Assembly (NCBI GenBank): GCA_902776835.1 | Contig: CACYRK010000001.1 | Location: 79,258-143,257 of the forward strand | From: an uncultured Bacteroidales bacterium | GTDB lineage: Bacteria; Bacteroidota; Bacteroidia; Bacteroidales; Muribaculaceae | Length of the DNA stretch: 64,000 nt | Direction: 5' to 3' | Shown: piece by piece, positions 61,817 through 64,000 of the stretch | Position numbering within the stretch: the first letter of the stretch is position 1 | How the letters are laid out: the number at the start of each line of letters is the position of its first letter | The notes under the pieces: model-generated | Seen by the model: only the letters and a program-made list of their open reading frames with translations | Told to the model about the DNA's origin: nothing | The model's database searches: none | Program-made: the position numbers and the translations under genes

Positions 61817-63880
61817 ATGAAACGGTTTACGATAATCATCCTCGTGTTGGCGGCAGCGCTCGCGCAGCCGCTGTGGGCAAAAGACGTAAAGCGCCCAAAT
61901 AGTTACAACTTCCTGCGAGGCGTCGAACTTTACGACGACGACAACTATGAGTCGGCTGCCACTTATTTCGAGAAAGAACTTGAGCAGAATCCCAAGAATG
62001 GATATGCACACCTCTACTCGGGCCTGCTGGCCGAATACAACGAAGACATCAGCCAGGCGCTGCAATGGGCCGGCACTGCATTGAAGTATCTGCCGAAGAA
62101 AGACCCGGAATACGTCGCCTACGCACTCCTGCTGCGCGCACGATGCTATGAGGCTCTCGAGCAGGACGACAAAGCCATCCAGGACATGGAGCAGGCGGCA
62201 GCGCTGCAACCCGACATGACCCGCGTGCACAGCCAGATGGCCGAGTTTTACTACAAGCGCGACGAGTACGCCAAGTCCGACGCCAGTTTCCAGCGTCTCG
62301 TGGAGTTGGAGCCCGGCGATGTGTTCGGCTACATGGGGCTCGCGCGAAATGCCAACGAGCAAAAGAACTATGGCGAGGCGCTGAAGCAACTGAACTACGT
62401 GCTCAAACTCGACCCCACTTACCACAGGGGATACACCTTCCGCAGCGAGGCAAACTTTGGCATTAAAAAATACAACGATGCCGTCGACGACCTCATTACG
62501 GCATTAAAAATCGAGCCCGACCTCAAGGCGATGGTCTTGCTGTACGCCCTTGCCGACTCGGCTTTCACGCCGCTCTCGGTAAAACTGAAAGTGCAGGCAC
62601 GAAAAGACCCCACCAACGCCCTGTGGCCGCAATGCTTAGGCATGATTAATATGAATCAAAACCACTACCAGCAAGCCATCGAAAGTTTCAAGGACGCCTT
62701 GAAAATCGAGGATGACGACTACTCAAGTTCCTGCCTGGCAAGTTGCTACCACAGCCTGGGCGATGAAAAAAACGCTCTGCTGGCTATCAACAAGGTCATC
62801 GAGAACGACTCGACCGACTACTCGGCCCTGGAGATGCGCTCCAACATCTACGACATGCTCGGCGACCGACAAAAAGCACTCGAAGACCTTAACACCATCA
62901 TCGCCGACAACCCCGACGCCGACGCGCCATACATAAACCGCGCTTTTCTGCAATACATGTACCGCAACTACGATGCCGCCATCGACGACTTCAACACCGC
63001 CATGGTGTTTACCGACGACTCGGCCCTTGTGGCACTGAATCGCGGACGCGTGCTGATGGAGATGAAACGCACCGACGAGGCTATGGCCGACTTCCGCCTG
63101 GCACAGTCGATCTACGAGGCTGCCGAATACAACGACTCGACGATGCCCACCAGCATGTTATACGTCTACCACTTCGTGGGTGATGACAACCGCGCGGCAG
63201 AATTGATCAACAAGATGCGCGTCTCACAACCCGACGACATGAGCAACACCTATGAGTATGCCTGCGTCTACTCGCTGATGGGCCGCACCGACGACGCCCT
63301 GCAGATGCTGCGGCGGTCGCTGGAACTGGGCAGCCGCTCTTTTACACACATCGACCGCGACCCCGACCTGGTCCCCCTGCGAAACCTGCCGGAGTATCAG
63401 GCGCTTATCAAGCAGTACAAAGAGATTCATCAAAACGAACTGGCCAGCATGGGTCCCGACGACGGCGACTTTGAGTACCAGACGGTGGAGGTGCCTTTCA
63501 CCAACGAAGGCAAGATGTGCAAGGTGAAATGCGACATCAACGGCCTGCCGCTGCACTTCATCTTCGACACCGGCGCCAGCGACGTGGCAATGTCGAGCGT
63601 CGAGGCTTCGTTCATGCTTAAAAACGGATATCTCACGGCCGACGACATCGTGGGCAAGCAGAACTACATGACCGCCAGTGGCGAGATTAGCGAGGGCACC
63701 GTTGTGAACCTGCGAAATGTGAACTTCGGCGGCCTCACGCTGAAGGACGTGCGGGCATCAATCACACACCACCAGGCGGCACCGCTGCTGCTGGGGCAGT
63801 CGGTGCTCGGAAAACTTGGAAAGATCGAGATCGACAACGCCGCACACGTGCTGCGCATCACACACAAAGTTCAACATTGA
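61817..63880 (+). CDS. TPR protein with C-terminal retropepsin-like aspartic protease domain
   Basis: A 687-aa exported protein. Signal peptide to about residue 21 (ending PLWA), then about twelve TPR-like units (25-530). The C-terminus from about 555 is a retropepsin-like domain. It has the active-site motif IFDTGASDVAMS (about 577), the flap-like TASGEISEGTVV and the LLLGQSVLGKLGKIEI end motif. Single-domain retropepsins must dimerise to be active. It follows the related TPR gene after 33 bp; the two probably work together in the envelope. No gene is seen after it to the window end. Confidence 0.88.
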   Translation: MKRFTIIILVLAAALAQPLWAKDVKRPNSYNFLRGVELYDDDNYESAATYFEKELEQNPKNGYAHLYSGLLAEYNEDISQALQWAGTALKYLPKKDPEYVAYALLLRARCYEALEQDDKAIQDMEQAAALQPDMTRVHSQMAEFYYKRDEYAKSDASFQRLVELEPGDVFGYMGLARNANEQKNYGEALKQLNYVLKLDPTYHRGYTFRSEANFGIKKYNDAVDDLITALKIEPDLKAMVLLYALADSAFTPLSVKLKVQARKDPTNALWPQCLGMINMNQNHYQQAIESFKDALKIEDDDYSSSCLASCYHSLGDEKNALLAINKVIENDSTDYSALEMRSNIYDMLGDRQKALEDLNTIIADNPDADAPYINRAFLQYMYRNYDAAIDDFNTAMVFTDDSALVALNRGRVLMEMKRTDEAMADFRLAQSIYEAAEYNDSTMPTSMLYVYHFVGDDNRAAELINKMRVSQPDDMSNTYEYACVYSLMGRTDDALQMLRRSLELGSRSFTHIDRDPDLVPLRNLPEYQALIKQYKEIHQNELASMGPDDGDFEYQTVEVPFTNEGKMCKVKCDINGLPLHFIFDTGASDVAMSSVEASFMLKNGYLTADDIVGKQNYMTASGEISEGTVVNLRNVNFGGLTLKDVRASITHHQAAPLLLGQSVLGKLGKIEIDNAAHVLRITHKVQH

Positions 63881-64000
63881 CACAGCAATCCCACACCTGA
63901 GTCACGGCACTTTCATTTAACTTGAAAACAAGCGCATAAGCCCCTTACCCAATTCTTGTGAGATAGGGCATTCTGCTGTTGTCTGTATTTCAGTTAGTTG

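Overview
The window comes from a gut-type member of the Bacteroidales, most likely Muribaculaceae or a Prevotella relative. The evidence is the gene content (TonB-dependent receptors with carboxypeptidase-D-like N-termini, DUF5689, DUF4271, GH3-like enzymes, TrpB2, a TatA/TatC-only Tat system), the operon order yceD-rpmF-fabH-era-der, and many Bacteroidetes-type promoters (TTTG, about 20 nt, TAnnTTTG). The genus cannot be fixed from the sequence alone. Most of the window is GC-rich, with AT-rich gaps and one clearly AT-rich island at about 37.86-38.87 kb.

Layout. 0.2-5.4 kb: a TonB-dependent receptor and a DUF5689/choice-of-anchor-J lipoprotein. 5.5-7.6 kb: a capsid-like protein with a hydrophobic N-terminus, heptad-based repeat arrays and a small acidic protein. 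7.7-21.4 kb: deoC, a GH3-like enzyme, two AAA ATPases (one between 70-bp direct repeats), two large outer-membrane barrels, a HAD phosphatase, a GNAT/zinc-ribbon fusion and a LytTR membrane regulator. 21.6-24.9 kb: two tRNA-Asn genes, an S41 protease and a dockerin-ended secreted protein. 24.9-32.8 kb: minus-strand housekeeping genes tatD, yidD, rnpA, hemD, DUF4271, LOG, der, era, fabH, rpmF and yceD. 32.9-37.4 kb: an acyltransferase under a duplicated yceD promoter, TrpB2 and a sodium:alanine symporter.

37.5-41.8 kb is the most striking region: a promoter and structured leader RNA, a 94-aa precursor with a twin-arginine signal followed by an 11-cysteine CXXX-repeat core, a radical SAM/SPASM maturase, a SPASM-like partner without the radical-SAM cysteine triad, a small accessory protein, then tatA and tatC joined by ATGA overlaps. 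I read it as a Tat-exported, radical-SAM-modified peptide (RiPP) system in which the Tat signal also serves as leader peptide. The precursor and the catalytic half of the radical SAM gene are AT-rich while the rest is GC-rich, so part of the system looks exchanged by recombination.

41.8-50.2 kb: a PKD-domain secreted protein, a 9-bp tandem array, an M16 peptidase, a candidate small RNA, secG with its upstream partner, an M28 peptidase and a prolyl oligopeptidase. 50.7-57.6 kb: a complete cobalamin riboswitch ahead of a 2151-aa secreted mosaic protein (four CUB-like repeat units, beta-helix, FN3, Ig-like, DUF4465-like domain, C-terminal tail). 58.1-63.9 kb: a histidine kinase, an MBL-fold hydrolase, a TPR protein and a TPR protein fused to a retropepsin-like domain.
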